DNA of 64,000 nucleotides from Yamadazyma tenuis (Eukaryota > Ascomycota > Pichiomycetes > Serinales > Debaryomycetaceae): positions 682,001 to 746,000 of the forward strand of contig NC_089466.1 of NCBI RefSeq assembly GCF_029203305.1, in the 5' to 3' direction. Below, one piece after another: positions 28,310-38,555 of the stretch. Position 1 is the stretch's first letter; each line of letters opens with the position of its first letter. Made by a program: the position numbers and the translations under genes. Below the pieces are notes generated by a model, which searched no databases, was not told the origin of the DNA, and worked only from the letters and a program-made list of their open reading frames with translations.

Positions 28310-29845
28310 ATGCGAAACGGCTCGTTTTCTGTTTACACCAGAAGCAAGTCATCCTCAAGCTCTGCAAACGAAACTACCTTGAGCGAATTGAGGACCAGCT
28401 TAACTGTATTTCACTGCGATAAGATGGACTCTGTTATTGACGACTCTCCTAGTGGGAGCAACGGTGAAGAAAAGGCTGATTTTCTGTCTTCCAGAAATAA
28501 CGATGATTACGATTCTGAAACTGAACTAGGGGATTACACGTTAAAAAGAACCGATTCTTCGTCTTCCTTGAGTTTTATCGATCTCAACAAGTTACTTTAC
28601 TTACAGGACTTTGATTTCGGGGTCGGGCTCGACCATGTCAGCGATTCGGCTAAAAGACGGTTCAATGAGATGAAAACCAAAACCAAACAAAGACTCAATA
28701 GATTAAAGATCGATTCGAACCAAACCAGAGACCTTCTGAAGCTCCAGGAGCTCTTAAACCAGAGGTTGGCAAAGTTTGATGAGAAGGTGCACAAAAACTT
28801 GGAGAGCTCTGCCACAGAAAAGTTGTTTTACGCGTTGGCAGTATCTTGCATTGCTGCTGGAGGGTTTGTTTTAGGCAAATACCCCCTGTATTTCCATGTG
28901 TTTTACACGGTGTTGTTCTGCTTGTTGATGCCTATCCGATTCTATTCCTACTTTAAACAGTCTTTTCAATATTATTTGGCAGACTTGTGTTATTACGTCA
29001 ACTTGCTTTTGATGCTCTTCATTTGGTACAAACCCGATTCCAAATCCTTGTTTGTTTCGGTTTTTTCATTATCGCTTGGAACTTTGTCATTTGCAGTCAT
29101 CACCTGGAGAAACTCGTTGGTGTTGCATTCCATTGAGAAAACCACCAGCTCGTTTATCCACGTAATGCCACCAATCACACTTTTTGTGATTGTGCATGAG
29201 ATGCCAAAAGATTTTGTAAAGGAGAGGTTTCCAGCGGTGTTAAAGATTGATAATTGGAATTTTGTGAATGGAATAATTATCACGTCTATTTATTACACTG
29301 TGTGGCAAGTGGGTTACCATTACTTCATAACTATCCGCAAGAAGAAAGAAATAGAAAATGGTAGAGTTACGTCTTTTACTTACTTGAGAAAGAAGAATAA
29401 GGCCACTGTCTTGGGTAGATTTGTTAATTCTTTGCCATACAATTGGATGCAAATCACTGCATTTACATTTATTCAGTTCTTTTACCAGATTTTCACAATG
29501 ATTCCTTGTCCCCTCTGGTTCAAATACAAACATTTCTGTGGATCCTTTGTTGCCTTTGTGTTTATTTGGTCAAGTTACAATGGAGCCACATATTACATTG
29601 ATGTCTTCGGTAAACGTTTTGAGAAAGAAGTCAAGAAGTTGAAACAAGAGATCAATGATCTTCAGGCCCGAGTTGATTCTGCCCAAGCATCTCCAGAGAT
29701 GAAACCACAGGGTAGCTCCTTGTCGTCAACTAACGATGGTGAATTCTCAAAAGAAGATAATGCTGTTATGATAGACAAGACCTCAGGCGACTCTTTCACT
29801 TCAGGATCCCACGTTAAATCATTTTCTTTGGAGAACAGTATCTGA
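28310..29845 (+). CDS. GPC1: Glycerophosphocholine acyltransferase Gpc1
   Basis: 511 residues from ATG 28310, which has A at -3 (AAAATG); another in-frame ATG at 28229 would add 27 hydrophobic residues not expected in the family. A Ser/Asp-rich cytosolic leader (to about 100) precedes the conserved YLQDFDFGVG and a coiled segment, then about eight membrane helices (185-445), matching the DUF2838/GPC1 family. Gpc1 acylates glycerophosphocholine to lysophosphatidylcholine in phosphatidylcholine remodelling at the ER. The C-terminus holds a coiled coil (RFEKEVKKLKQEINDLQARV) and a Ser-rich tail. Confidence 0.8.
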   Translation: MRNGSFSVYTRSKSSSSSANETTLSELRTSLTVFHCDKMDSVIDDSPSGSNGEEKADFLSSRNNDDYDSETELGDYTLKRTDSSSSLSFIDLNKLLYLQDFDFGVGLDHVSDSAKRRFNEMKTKTKQRLNRLKIDSNQTRDLLKLQELLNQRLAKFDEKVHKNLESSATEKLFYALAVSCIAAGGFVLGKYPLYFHVFYTVLFCLLMPIRFYSYFKQSFQYYLADLCYYVNLLLMLFIWYKPDSKSLFVSVFSLSLGTLSFAVITWRNSLVLHSIEKTTSSFIHVMPPITLFVIVHEMPKDFVKERFPAVLKIDNWNFVNGIIITSIYYTVWQVGYHYFITIRKKKEIENGRVTSFTYLRKKNKATVLGRFVNSLPYNWMQITAFTFIQFFYQIFTMIPCPLWFKYKHFCGSFVAFVFIWSSYNGATYYIDVFGKRFEKEVKKLKQEINDLQARVDSAQASPEMKPQGSSLSSTNDGEFSKEDNAVMIDKTSGDSFTSGSHVKSFSLENSI

Positions 29846-30002
29846 TTTATACCCATAAGCAATTCAACATTGCAACCCCATAACATTCATTTTTAACGAC
29901 GCCATGATGTTCCTGAGGAAGTACTCAACTCTTCCTCCGATAGAGACTATTTATTGATTTTTAATTTTGTAATAAACAAAATAAATATGTATTTAAACGT
30001 AT

Positions 30003-33000
30003 CTAGTAAACTTCTAAAACGTATCTACCTTCTTCCTTTAAGTCTTCGATCAACTTGGTAAGGTCTTTAATCTCCTCGCCCTTCTTAGCAGCAGCATTTT
30101 TCATCACGTCTTCAAGACAAGCAGTAATGTCGGGAACTGGCCAAGTAGGACCACACAAGTAGAAAGACCCGTTCTTATCAACCATAGCATTGGTCAAGTC
30201 TTCAATCTTATCTCTGATCTTATCTTGAATATAAATCTTTTCAGGTTGGTCTCTAGAGAAAGCAGCACCAATATGGGTCAAAATACCTGCATCTTTATAA
30301 GCCTCCCATAATTCACCATAAAGATACTCTTCTTTCTTGTGTCTCGAACCCATGAACAAGAAGATGTCACCGATTTCCATTCCTTGTTGTTGTTGCCAGA
30401 TCTTTTCTTCAATGAAGGCCTTGAAAGGAGCCAACCCTGTACCCAATCCGGACATCACAATTGGTTGCTTAGATAATGGAGGCAATTTCATCACAGAAGG
30501 TTTAACACTAACGACCAATTCGTCACCAATACTCAAATCACTTAAGTACTTAGAACAGTGGCCCCATCTCTTTCTACCTTTAGAGTCAGTCCAGTCAACA
30601 ACCACAATCAAGAGGTGGACCGCATTTGGGTGTATTCTTTGAGAAGATGCAATTGAGTACTCTCTTCTCTTTAAAGGAGCAATAATTTTGACCAACTCGG
30701 CAAATGGTGGCCTACAGCTTTGGAATTCTTCCAAAATGTCCCAATAAGTACAAAAGTCAACTTCTTGTCTCTTCTTCAAATCCACAGCACCTTCACTGCT
30801 AGCCAACTTGGTCAATGCTTCCTTTTCCTTGTCATCGGTTGCAAACTCAGCTAAAGATTCATAGAATCTCTTCGGAGGTTTTCCTAAGAAATCCAAGGTT
30901 TCAGCCAACGATTGTCTAACTGATCTGATTTCCAAAACTGAAGAATCATCTTTATTCGTGATTTCAATTAACGAATCGCCCTCTAATCCATAGAATTCAA
31001 TGAACTCTTCCACATCTTCAGGGTGGTTACGTCCATGAATTCCTAATGCTTCACCAATGTCATAGGTTAATCCAGTACCAGAAACATCAAATTCAATATG
31101 AAAAATGTTTCTCGAGTACTCATCAGGAGTCAATCTAATGTTTTCTTGCACTTTAACAACAAAGTTCTTGACAGGTAAATCTGGTCTCAAGTCCTTCTTG
31201 GTGTCATATGCTTCCCTAAAAGCCAACTTCTTGGCCAAGTCCACGTATCCACTTTGAACAGTTTCTTCCGGAATCTCAGAATCATTGCGGGGGTTAATGG
31301 TAAACGAAGTTTCGGCTGGGAAGAAGGGCAATTGCAAAACCTCTTCCTCATCGGTTTCCAAATCGACCCACAGCTCTTCAACCTTGATGGATTTCAATAA
31401 ACCCTTTTCTTTGACAGTATTGATAAAAGAGTCCAACACGGCACCCAATAACTCGAATCCTCCACCGTTAGCTTGCAATAACTTGTTGACAATAAACCCA
31501 TTTAATTCGGGCAATGCGACAGACCAGAATGCATACTGAATCAAGAATTCGTTGGAGAATCCTTTGGTGGAATCCTTCAATTCAGTCAATTCATCCAAAG
31601 ACGAAAAGTCAATCACAACCAACTGACTTTTGTTGGAAGCCAAGGATCTCTTGAAATCAGCTGGCAACTTCTTGACAAGTTCTTCCTCGTCATATTTCTT
31701 TCTGTTTCCCAAGAGTAAAGTACCCTCTGGTCTCAAAGTGGCCAACACATCGTATTCTTTCAACACTGCTGGATCATCAACCAAGGCCACATCTGCCGCA
31801 TCGACTTCATTAATAGCGGCGGTGCTACCAGCTGATACGATTTGTGCCTGGAACAAACCACCAGCTCTAGCGTTGTCGAACTTAGAACGGAAAGACACGG
31901 TTTTGGAGTCATCCAAGGATAAGGCAAAGGCCAACTTGGCAGCGGAAGAAGCAAATTCTCCGTTGTCCGATCCCCAAACCAAGAATGAACCGTTGGGAGA
32001 CGAGTTCGCGGTCAATGGCTGCGAAAATCTTTCTACGTCTGTAGTCAATGCGGAATCAGGATCTAAGTCTGCAACAAACTCGTGCAAAACTTTGGTGGTG
32101 GTGATGGGAGTCCAAACAAAGTCAGGTGAGTAAGTATACTCGTCGATATCAAACCGGTTGTACACACCGTTGACAAACAAAGCCATGGAAATATCACCCT
32201 TGAGGGATACGGCCGCACCCGAGCTGCTACTCAAAACCACCAATTTAGCGGTGGATTTGGGGACAGTTGCGATGAAGTCGTTGAAGCTAAATGGAAGTGG
32301 AACTCTGACTTTGACCACCCCCACTTTCGTGGTGGCCGCGAGACGTTCAATCACATTTCCGATTTTTGTGCACTCACCCGAACCGTGAACCACAAACACC
32401 GTTTCAGGACGTGCATGACCAACGTACTCAAATGGAGCATACTTGAGACCGGTAGCAGCACTCAAGCGGTCGAAGGCCTCCGAAACCACCAGTTCGGGAG
32501 AACCAGTGGAGGTCACGTGACCCGATTCTAACTGGTGGTAAACGGCATGAACCTCGTCAACCGACAACAAACCCTCGTGTTTGGTAAAGCCCTTGGCACC
32601 ATCGACCCCATCGAACAAAAATACGCTGGGACGGCCGGTTTCTTTCGACAAGTACTTGGCCAAAATTGCCAAATGTTGGTGTTCCAACCCGTTATAAACG
32701 TCAGTTGGGGTGAAAACCGGGTAGTTCAAGAGCCTGGCGGCGGCCAAGGGCTTCTCGTAGCATGGCACAAGCGCATCCGTCGACTGGTTGAAGGCAGCGG
32801 CGGCCACAGCAAATGCTACTGGCGTAGGTTTCTGACGGCCAGAAAGAGCGGGAACCATGTAAGCCAACCCAGCAGCGTCGGTGAGAACTGACACCGGGTC
32901 ACGGGAAGGACCCGTGGACTCGTTAATGAACCCAAGCACGGCTCTACCAGCTCCGGATCTGGTTTCAAACTTGTGTAAAAATGGTGTTTGTCCCAGAGGG

Positions 33001-33296
33001 TTTACCCGGTGAAAACCATTTATCCAAGCGTGGAGGTGGCCGTCGAACGCATACGAGTCGTCGACGGAATCCGAGGTGAAAATGCGGTTCAGGAGGCCGA
33101 AAATCGCCTGGTTTACCACCGTTACGGCGGAAGTGTAGACAGAGCCCTTGATGAGGCCTGGGTCGACTGAAGTGTCAAAAGGGTTCCATTTGATGGCCGA
33201 AGCGATGGCGGACGGGGCGACGTCGCTGATGCTGGCGGCGGTGCTGGCGGAGGGGCTGTTTGCGCCGGAAAGCTGGGCAAGAGCGTGAGGAGCCAT
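30003..33296 (-). CDS. MET10: Sulfite reductase (NADPH) alpha subunit
   Basis: 1097 residues. The N-terminal two-thirds is the pyruvate:ferredoxin-oxidoreductase-like part characteristic of fungal Met10. The C-terminal flavoprotein part has the FAD-binding RREYSIASSQ (from 877), the NADPH-binding SGLGTGLAPFKAF (949-961) and CGPTWPVPD (from 1048), ending VLEVY. With the Met5 beta subunit it reduces sulfite to sulfide in sulfate assimilation (cytosol). It is about 60 residues longer than the S. cerevisiae protein (1035). The ATG at 33296 is preceded by two TCACGTG sites, indicating Cbf1/Met4 control. Codon use is Ala/Val-rich and regular in the N-terminal part. Confidence 0.92.
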   Translation of the reverse strand: MAPHALAQLSGANSPSASTAASISDVAPSAIASAIKWNPFDTSVDPGLIKGSVYTSAVTVVNQAIFGLLNRIFTSDSVDDSYAFDGHLHAWINGFHRVNPLGQTPFLHKFETRSGAGRAVLGFINESTGPSRDPVSVLTDAAGLAYMVPALSGRQKPTPVAFAVAAAAFNQSTDALVPCYEKPLAAARLLNYPVFTPTDVYNGLEHQHLAILAKYLSKETGRPSVFLFDGVDGAKGFTKHEGLLSVDEVHAVYHQLESGHVTSTGSPELVVSEAFDRLSAATGLKYAPFEYVGHARPETVFVVHGSGECTKIGNVIERLAATTKVGVVKVRVPLPFSFNDFIATVPKSTAKLVVLSSSSGAAVSLKGDISMALFVNGVYNRFDIDEYTYSPDFVWTPITTTKVLHEFVADLDPDSALTTDVERFSQPLTANSSPNGSFLVWGSDNGEFASSAAKLAFALSLDDSKTVSFRSKFDNARAGGLFQAQIVSAGSTAAINEVDAADVALVDDPAVLKEYDVLATLRPEGTLLLGNRKKYDEEELVKKLPADFKRSLASNKSQLVVIDFSSLDELTELKDSTKGFSNEFLIQYAFWSVALPELNGFIVNKLLQANGGGFELLGAVLDSFINTVKEKGLLKSIKVEELWVDLETDEEEVLQLPFFPAETSFTINPRNDSEIPEETVQSGYVDLAKKLAFREAYDTKKDLRPDLPVKNFVVKVQENIRLTPDEYSRNIFHIEFDVSGTGLTYDIGEALGIHGRNHPEDVEEFIEFYGLEGDSLIEITNKDDSSVLEIRSVRQSLAETLDFLGKPPKRFYESLAEFATDDKEKEALTKLASSEGAVDLKKRQEVDFCTYWDILEEFQSCRPPFAELVKIIAPLKRREYSIASSQRIHPNAVHLLIVVVDWTDSKGRKRWGHCSKYLSDLSIGDELVVSVKPSVMKLPPLSKQPIVMSGLGTGLAPFKAFIEEKIWQQQQGMEIGDIFLFMGSRHKKEEYLYGELWEAYKDAGILTHIGAAFSRDQPEKIYIQDKIRDKIEDLTNAMVDKNGSFYLCGPTWPVPDITACLEDVMKNAAAKKGEEIKDLTKLIEDLKEEGRYVLEVY

Positions 33297-33357
33297 TTAA
33301 AGGTATCTTTAGAATTTTGAAAAATGTTCAAATGAGGTTAAGGTGATTGGATGGGGG

Positions 33358-33399
33358 CACGTGATTTGGTGCGCGATTGCGCGTGCTGTAGGTCACGTG
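33358..33399 (-). promoter_or_regulatory. Two TCACGTG (Cbf1-type) sites upstream of MET10
   Basis: TCACGTG is present on the minus strand at 33358-33364 and on the plus strand at 33393-33399, 62 and 97 bp upstream of the MET10 ATG. TCACGTG is the Cbf1-Met4-Met28 site of sulfur-assimilation genes, so placement before MET10 is functionally coherent. Confidence 0.7.
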
Positions 33400-33920
33400 C
33401 GCAGCCTTCCCCCCGCTTAATCCCAAGATTCTGGCCCGAAGAGCTTCCCGAGGTCGGGTCTAATGCTGGCGTCATCAGTGGTACTACGCTGGTCTGACGC
33501 AAAATTTTGGTGCTTTTTATGATGTTTGTATATTTCGAGATCTGCAAAAGCCCTGGATTACATAAGAGCTGAGCCATCTGCGGTGTCAAAGTGGTAGTTT
33601 AAGACCCCGAAATCACATTGCACCCAAACCACCGCCAAATGTAACCTTGGCTGACCGAGTTGTCTCTAGCTCCGCTCGGCGCTGTAGACCCTCGTCCTGG
33701 CACCCTGGCCTGGTTATTTGTGCCAAGCGAAACCGCGTTGCACGAATTCGTTGAGTCTCACGCCAAAAAAAAATGTTCTAAATATACCTCCACCAACTCA
33801 CAAAGTATTGTATTTGCACGGGAACCACTTTCCGGCCAAACCACTATCGCTTGATCCACAAACACATTTGTATCTTTGTCTATAGACCTATCAGTGTCCG
33901 CCACTCTGAAGCCAGCCCCA

Positions 33921-35312
33921 ATGATCGAGCTTCTCGTGACGGTTCTACCGTCATTCTTGTGGCTTTTGTACCGATGCTTCAAGTTATTCCAGGTACCGGT
34001 GGACGAGATCATCTACGACCTTAACATCGACATTCCGCATTCCCCCATGGTGTGTGTGGACATGGTGGGGCCCACGTCCATCGTGATCCACTGGGACGTC
34101 GAATCACGGCAAGATGAGAACCTCTACTATATTCTCATGGTGAACAATCGAGAAACCGCCAGTATTGCCGCCACCAGCTGCAAATTCAATGACTTGGCTC
34201 CACGAACGTTGTACCAGGTGCAAGTGGTGGCGGTCAACACCATGACCAACTTTCGATCACTTTCCAACCCCATTTACATCCAAACTTCTTGTGAAGATGA
34301 GACCGCCAACCAAATCATGAAAGAAGTGTACACCAAAGGAGTACCGGTGATGGATAACAGCCCGGTGTTGGCTACCACAAACAACATGAACGACGAGATC
34401 ATCCTGTCAATTGAAGACCCCCAGGTGTTGGCCGATTACCTCAAGTACTATCAGGTTCAGCTCATCAAGGTGCATCGAGAATTTAAGGTTTTAGAGGATG
34501 CCACCGAAGTCGAGTTCCAGAAGTTCCAACAACACCACCAGGAATTGCAGCAGTCCGTCCGTGACCAGGCATCGAATCTGAGCAAAAACCTTTCTGTGTT
34601 GAAGGAGAACCAGAAGCGTAAGGAAGAATTGATGATATCGAAGGCAAAACTCGTGTCGAAATTGGCAGAAACCCGCCGAACACAGGAGTCCAAGTCCAAG
34701 ACTTTGAGCGAGTTGCAGACGAAGTTGGATACGCTTCGCCAGCAGTACCAGCACATTCAGCAGAATGGAGGTGCTCAACGAGCTCGTTTAGAACTGCAAA
34801 TATCGGTGGTTGCATCTGAAGTCGAACACCTTCGAGGCAAGCAGTCTGAGCACGAATCGGAGCTTAAAAACGTCCGGCAACGGCGTAAAACCATTAATCG
34901 GGCCTACGATATGGTCAAGCGTATGCACGACGAATTCAATGACTCTTGTTTCAATAAGGATAATACCCTCAACCAAAAGGGAGTCGATCTTCTTACTCAG
35001 CTTTGTACCATTAAGCCTGAGTGGGCCCAGTCGATTCAACAGGCGTGGAAGGAGTTGAATGAGTTTGACAATGCGTTCAAAGAGGCTTTGAAAATTGAGC
35101 TTCGAAACTATATCACTCTCCATAATAACGTTGAGAATTTCCGGTCCAAGCTCGAGCCTGACTACTCTCCCTCCTGGCTATCTGAAGTGTCTGCCAGTCA
35201 AAAGTATGGCTGTCAGAACTACATTTCTGCTAAGCTCGGGAAGAAACGAATTCGGTCAAACTCCAAGCCCCAGGTTCAGGCTCGGACCCAGGCCCAGGCT
35301 CAGGTTCAGGCC

Positions 35313-35353
<41 letters not shown>

Positions 35354-36290
35354 CCTGTCTCTCCAGCACCAGCCCTCTCAAAGTTCCCATGTCCCGGCCG
35401 CTAATATGGTAAATGGTGGTGGCCCGTCCTCGACCTCACCTCCCAATGGGTTGCACAACCCACCAGTTCTCAGTCCGGCGTTCGAAATGGCCCAGCTGCA
35501 AATCAACAACTACTTGAACGTCTACAACTACGAGGATCCCGAGCCCCCGGTGCTTGTTCAGCCCGTTGGCTCACCTCTCATGGCTTCGGTGTATGCCCCC
35601 AATTCCTTTCTTGGGGCTGCTACCAACTCTCCACCCATTAGCACCAGTACTCAGCAGTTATCACCATTTGTTGGCAGTTGGAATAATGTGGGGGTGTCTT
35701 CGCCCAGTCTAGAGGCCCAACAGCTTCATCAACTGCACTCACAACCATCTCAGATCCATCAACTGCTTGGAATACCCGATGTCAATGATAACTTTCTTGA
35801 CCGGTTACACCATCCAAATCTAAGCAGCTCGAGTTTGGGCAATGGAAGCTTAGGTACCAATCACTTGAGCAGTTCACGGTTTTCTTCCCAGTTCTTTACT
35901 GGCAATTCCTTGAATCATACCAGAACCGTATCAGGCTCGAGTATCTGGGTCAATAACAACTTTGCTCACAGTAACCCTTCTACTTTTGAAACACCAGGAG
36001 ATTTCCGGCCATTTGATTCGGGTTTGAGCCAGAACCACCTTTTCAACCCTATGTTCAACATTCCGGCCAGCCAACCAATCCAGCCAAGTGCATCCATGCC
36101 TATTGCAGTAGCTCAGAACGAGTTTAGTACACCTATGAGCCCCTCCAATAGGTCGCCCATACCCGACGTGGGGATGTTTCAGCAGTTTGGAAGTGGACTT
36201 GCGTACAATGGACTGTTGCAGCCACCGGTTGGGGACTTTTTAAGAAACAAAGAAGATGAAGAGAGAAGTCACTTGGAAGAGACGGCATGA
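33921..36290 (+). CDS. Nnf2-like protein: membrane anchor, fibronectin-III-like domain and coiled coil
   Basis: 789 residues from ATG 33921 (the frame extends upstream through a TTG only). Residues 1-20 are a hydrophobic anchor followed by a positive cluster. A beta-rich segment at about 42-122 (SIVIHWDV...LYYILMV...LYQVQVVAVN) looks like a fibronectin-III domain. A long coiled coil spans about 170-340, then a (Gln-Ala) repeat at 451-478 and an Asn/Ser/Pro-rich disordered tail. The arrangement resembles S. cerevisiae Nnf2 (YGR089W), poorly characterised. Another anchored FN3 protein is possible. The upstream 620 bp is shared with MET10 in divergent orientation. Confidence 0.6.
35271..35354 (+). 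repeat. Hexanucleotide (CAG-GCY) repeat encoding Gln-Ala
   Basis: 28 codons alternating CAG with GCT/GCC (a few GTT, CGG, ACC) inside the Nnf2-like gene. The run of CAGGCT units is uninterrupted at its 3' half, so length polymorphism between strains is likely. The hexamer keeps the reading frame. Confidence 0.85.
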
Positions 36291-36765
36291 GCTGCTGTAA
36301 AATTGTGGAAGTGGGTTTATAGGTGAATATAAGAGTTGTAGATTGAGTTGTAGAAAAGTAGTGAAGTAAGTACATTAATTTTTAAAAGAAAAGGCAAAGG
36401 CGAACAAAGGGTTTGACATTTATTATTTTCGCAGAATCTAGAAACTAAGCAACCAAGAGCCTAAGCAACTTAAAAGCACTTATAATTCAACACAATTCTA
36501 CCATGCTGTAGTCCTGACCCACAATGTCCTGACCCATACAAGCATCATTGTTCTACTCCTGCTCAAAAGCTTTCCCTCCCAAAAACTTTCCCTCCCACCT
36601 TCCAGAAAGTCCCGCATCCGTTAGTTTTTCCGAAAGCCAAAAAGAAACTCTGAGCTGCGAATATTTCTGGTCTGCGCGGATACACACGGCTACTCGCAGC
36701 CATCTCCTAAATTAGTCATACCATCTTCATTTATTCATCATATACATTTGTTCACGATACTAATC
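36291..36765. other. Intergenic region before GLY1
   Basis: 475 bp with no gene. It includes the 3' end of the Nnf2-like gene and a CCCTCCCA-type C-rich motif twice near 36575-36597. No TATA box of good quality was seen. Confidence 0.4.
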
Positions 36766-37896
36766 ATGACAGTCCTCGACACACCACAATATCCCACACA
36801 CAATGAGTTCAGAAGTGACACGTTCACTGTGCCCACCCAGTCGATGCTCGACTCCGCCTACCACGCCACCTTTGGAGACTCGGTGTACAAAGAAGACCAA
36901 AGCACTTTGGACCTCGAATCCTACATGTGCCAACTCACCGGCAAAGAGGCCGCATTGTTCTGTGTCAGCGGAACCTTGTCCAACCAGGTTGGGTTGAGAG
37001 CCAACTTGTACCAGCCTCCATATTCGGTTCTCTGTGATTACAGATCACACGTCTATCTACACGAAGCCGGGGGATTGGCAACACTCTCACAGGCGATGGT
37101 GCACCCGGTTGTTCCCGCTAATGGAAACCACTTGACTTTGGACGACGTTCTCCGCAATTACACGCCAGACAACGCCGACATCCACGCGGCTCCCACGAAG
37201 GTGATTTCCCTCGAAAATACCCTCCACGGAATCGTGATGCCCATTGAGCATATCCGCCAGATCAGTCAGTTTGCCCGGGATAATGGCATTAAGCTTCACT
37301 TGGATGGGGCTCGTTTGTGGAACGCATCGGTAGAAACAGGTGTTTCAATTAAAGAATATTGCAGCTACTTCGACTCGGTTTCTTTGTGCTTGTCAAAGTC
37401 GTTGGCAGCTCCCATGGGGTCGATACTAGTGGGGCTGCGGGTGTTTGTGGAAAAGGCTAACCACTTTAAAAAGCAAAATGGAGGGGGAATACGGCAGGCG
37501 GGGATGATGACAGCCATGGCGCTCACGGCCATTAAGGAGAATATGCCCCGGCTTCATGTGGCCCACGAATACGCCCGGGATGTCGGTCGGTTCTGCACTG
37601 ATCACGGCATTAAACTTGAGAGTCCGGTCGACACCAATTTCGTGTTTCTCGATATGGCTGCAAACAGAATGAGTCAAGACCGATTGATCGCAATTGGTCA
37701 CAATCACAACATTAAAATTATGGGAAATCGGATATCCTTTACGTTCCAGAATAGCCAAGAAAGTGTGGATGTTCTAAAAGACGTGATTCTTGAGTGCTAT
37801 AAAGAAGCTCAGGTCAATCCGTACTATGGGATCGCATCTAATAAGCAGTTGTATAATTACAAGCTGGTGTTAAGATCAGGGGAAGAAACAAAATAA
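36766..37896 (+). CDS. GLY1: Low-specificity L-threonine aldolase
   Basis: 376 residues from ATG 36766. A fold-type I PLP enzyme that cleaves threonine to glycine and acetaldehyde, the main glycine source in yeasts. Conserved blocks: FRSDTFTVPT at the N-terminus, CVSGTLSNQ, SLENTLHGIVMP, LHLDGARLWN, and SLCLSKSLAAPMGS with PLP lysine Lys211, then KKQNGGGIRQAGMM. The C-terminus ends soon after the domain. Codon 224 (CTG at 37435-37437) falls where relatives carry a polar residue, which suits CUG-Ser decoding. Confidence 0.9.
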   Translation: MTVLDTPQYPTHNEFRSDTFTVPTQSMLDSAYHATFGDSVYKEDQSTLDLESYMCQLTGKEAALFCVSGTLSNQVGLRANLYQPPYSVLCDYRSHVYLHEAGGLATLSQAMVHPVVPANGNHLTLDDVLRNYTPDNADIHAAPTKVISLENTLHGIVMPIEHIRQISQFARDNGIKLHLDGARLWNASVETGVSIKEYCSYFDSVSLCLSKSLAAPMGSILVGLRVFVEKANHFKKQNGGGIRQAGMMTAMALTAIKENMPRLHVAHEYARDVGRFCTDHGIKLESPVDTNFVFLDMAANRMSQDRLIAIGHNHNIKIMGNRISFTFQNSQESVDVLKDVILECYKEAQVNPYYGIASNKQLYNYKLVLRSGEETK

Positions 37897-38199
37897 AACT
37901 CTCTGGATGTAATTAGCTAGGTTGGTCCGGCTTCCAAGCCCATATTAATAGACAAACAAATCCCGCCTTTCACAGGCGTGTAGTAAAGATCCTCATGTCC
38001 GGTGCGGACAAGAGTGAAGAAGGCTTAAAGTAGATAGTGGTAATCATAGCCGTTTGCCGTGGAAAAACGGGCGAAATTAGTAGGGATAGATGCGGTCGGA
38101 AATGGGTGGAAAAAGTGGGATGATCCGGTCGGATGTAGGGTAAAGGGTTTGAGGGTCACCGAGGTGTTCCGAGGGTAGCACCAGAGCAATCCGGGGGAG

Positions 38200-38368
38200 A
38201 CCATTCCGGGAAGGATACCTGAAGTTTAGTGCGGCCCTCGAGGCTTAGTGCGTACTCTTGCTCCCGGAATGGTGCCGGAAAGCCTGCGGATGGCTTTCTA
38301 CTAAGCCCCTACCGACAGTCGTATTTGGCCTATTTAGGTGTCCATATTAGCCGGAGTAGCCACTCCGG
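38200..38368 (+). promoter_or_regulatory. CCGG-rich palindromes upstream of drug-type MFS gene
   Basis: Two features stand out. ACCATTCCGGGA (38200-38211) and TCCCGGAATGGT (38262-38273) are perfect 12-bp inverted arms 50 bp apart. CCGGAGT-AGCC-ACTCCGG (38351-38368) is a tight palindrome. Many further CGG/CCG triplets occur from 37925 to 38455. Such CGG pairs are typical of Zn2Cys6 (Gal4-type) regulators, which control drug pumps in Candida. TATAAAA lies at 38484-38490. Confidence 0.55.
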
Positions 38369-38555
38369 ACCCTCGGAAAAGGATCAGTTTATCGTTTAAC
38401 CACCTGTCCGGATATCCTCATCCGACAAGACTTAGTTCCGGTCTTCTGGAAAAGCGGCAAGTAACTGCAAAACTATCACAAACTATAAAAACCCTCCACC
38501 GCCCCTTAACTTGCCTGTTTTTATATTCATTTATTACCTGTTTTCTAATATCATC

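Noticed and set aside
32513..32520. TCACGTGA palindrome
   Set aside because: Lies inside MET10 coding sequence (Gly-His-Val-Thr codons), far from any start, so a regulatory role is unlikely.
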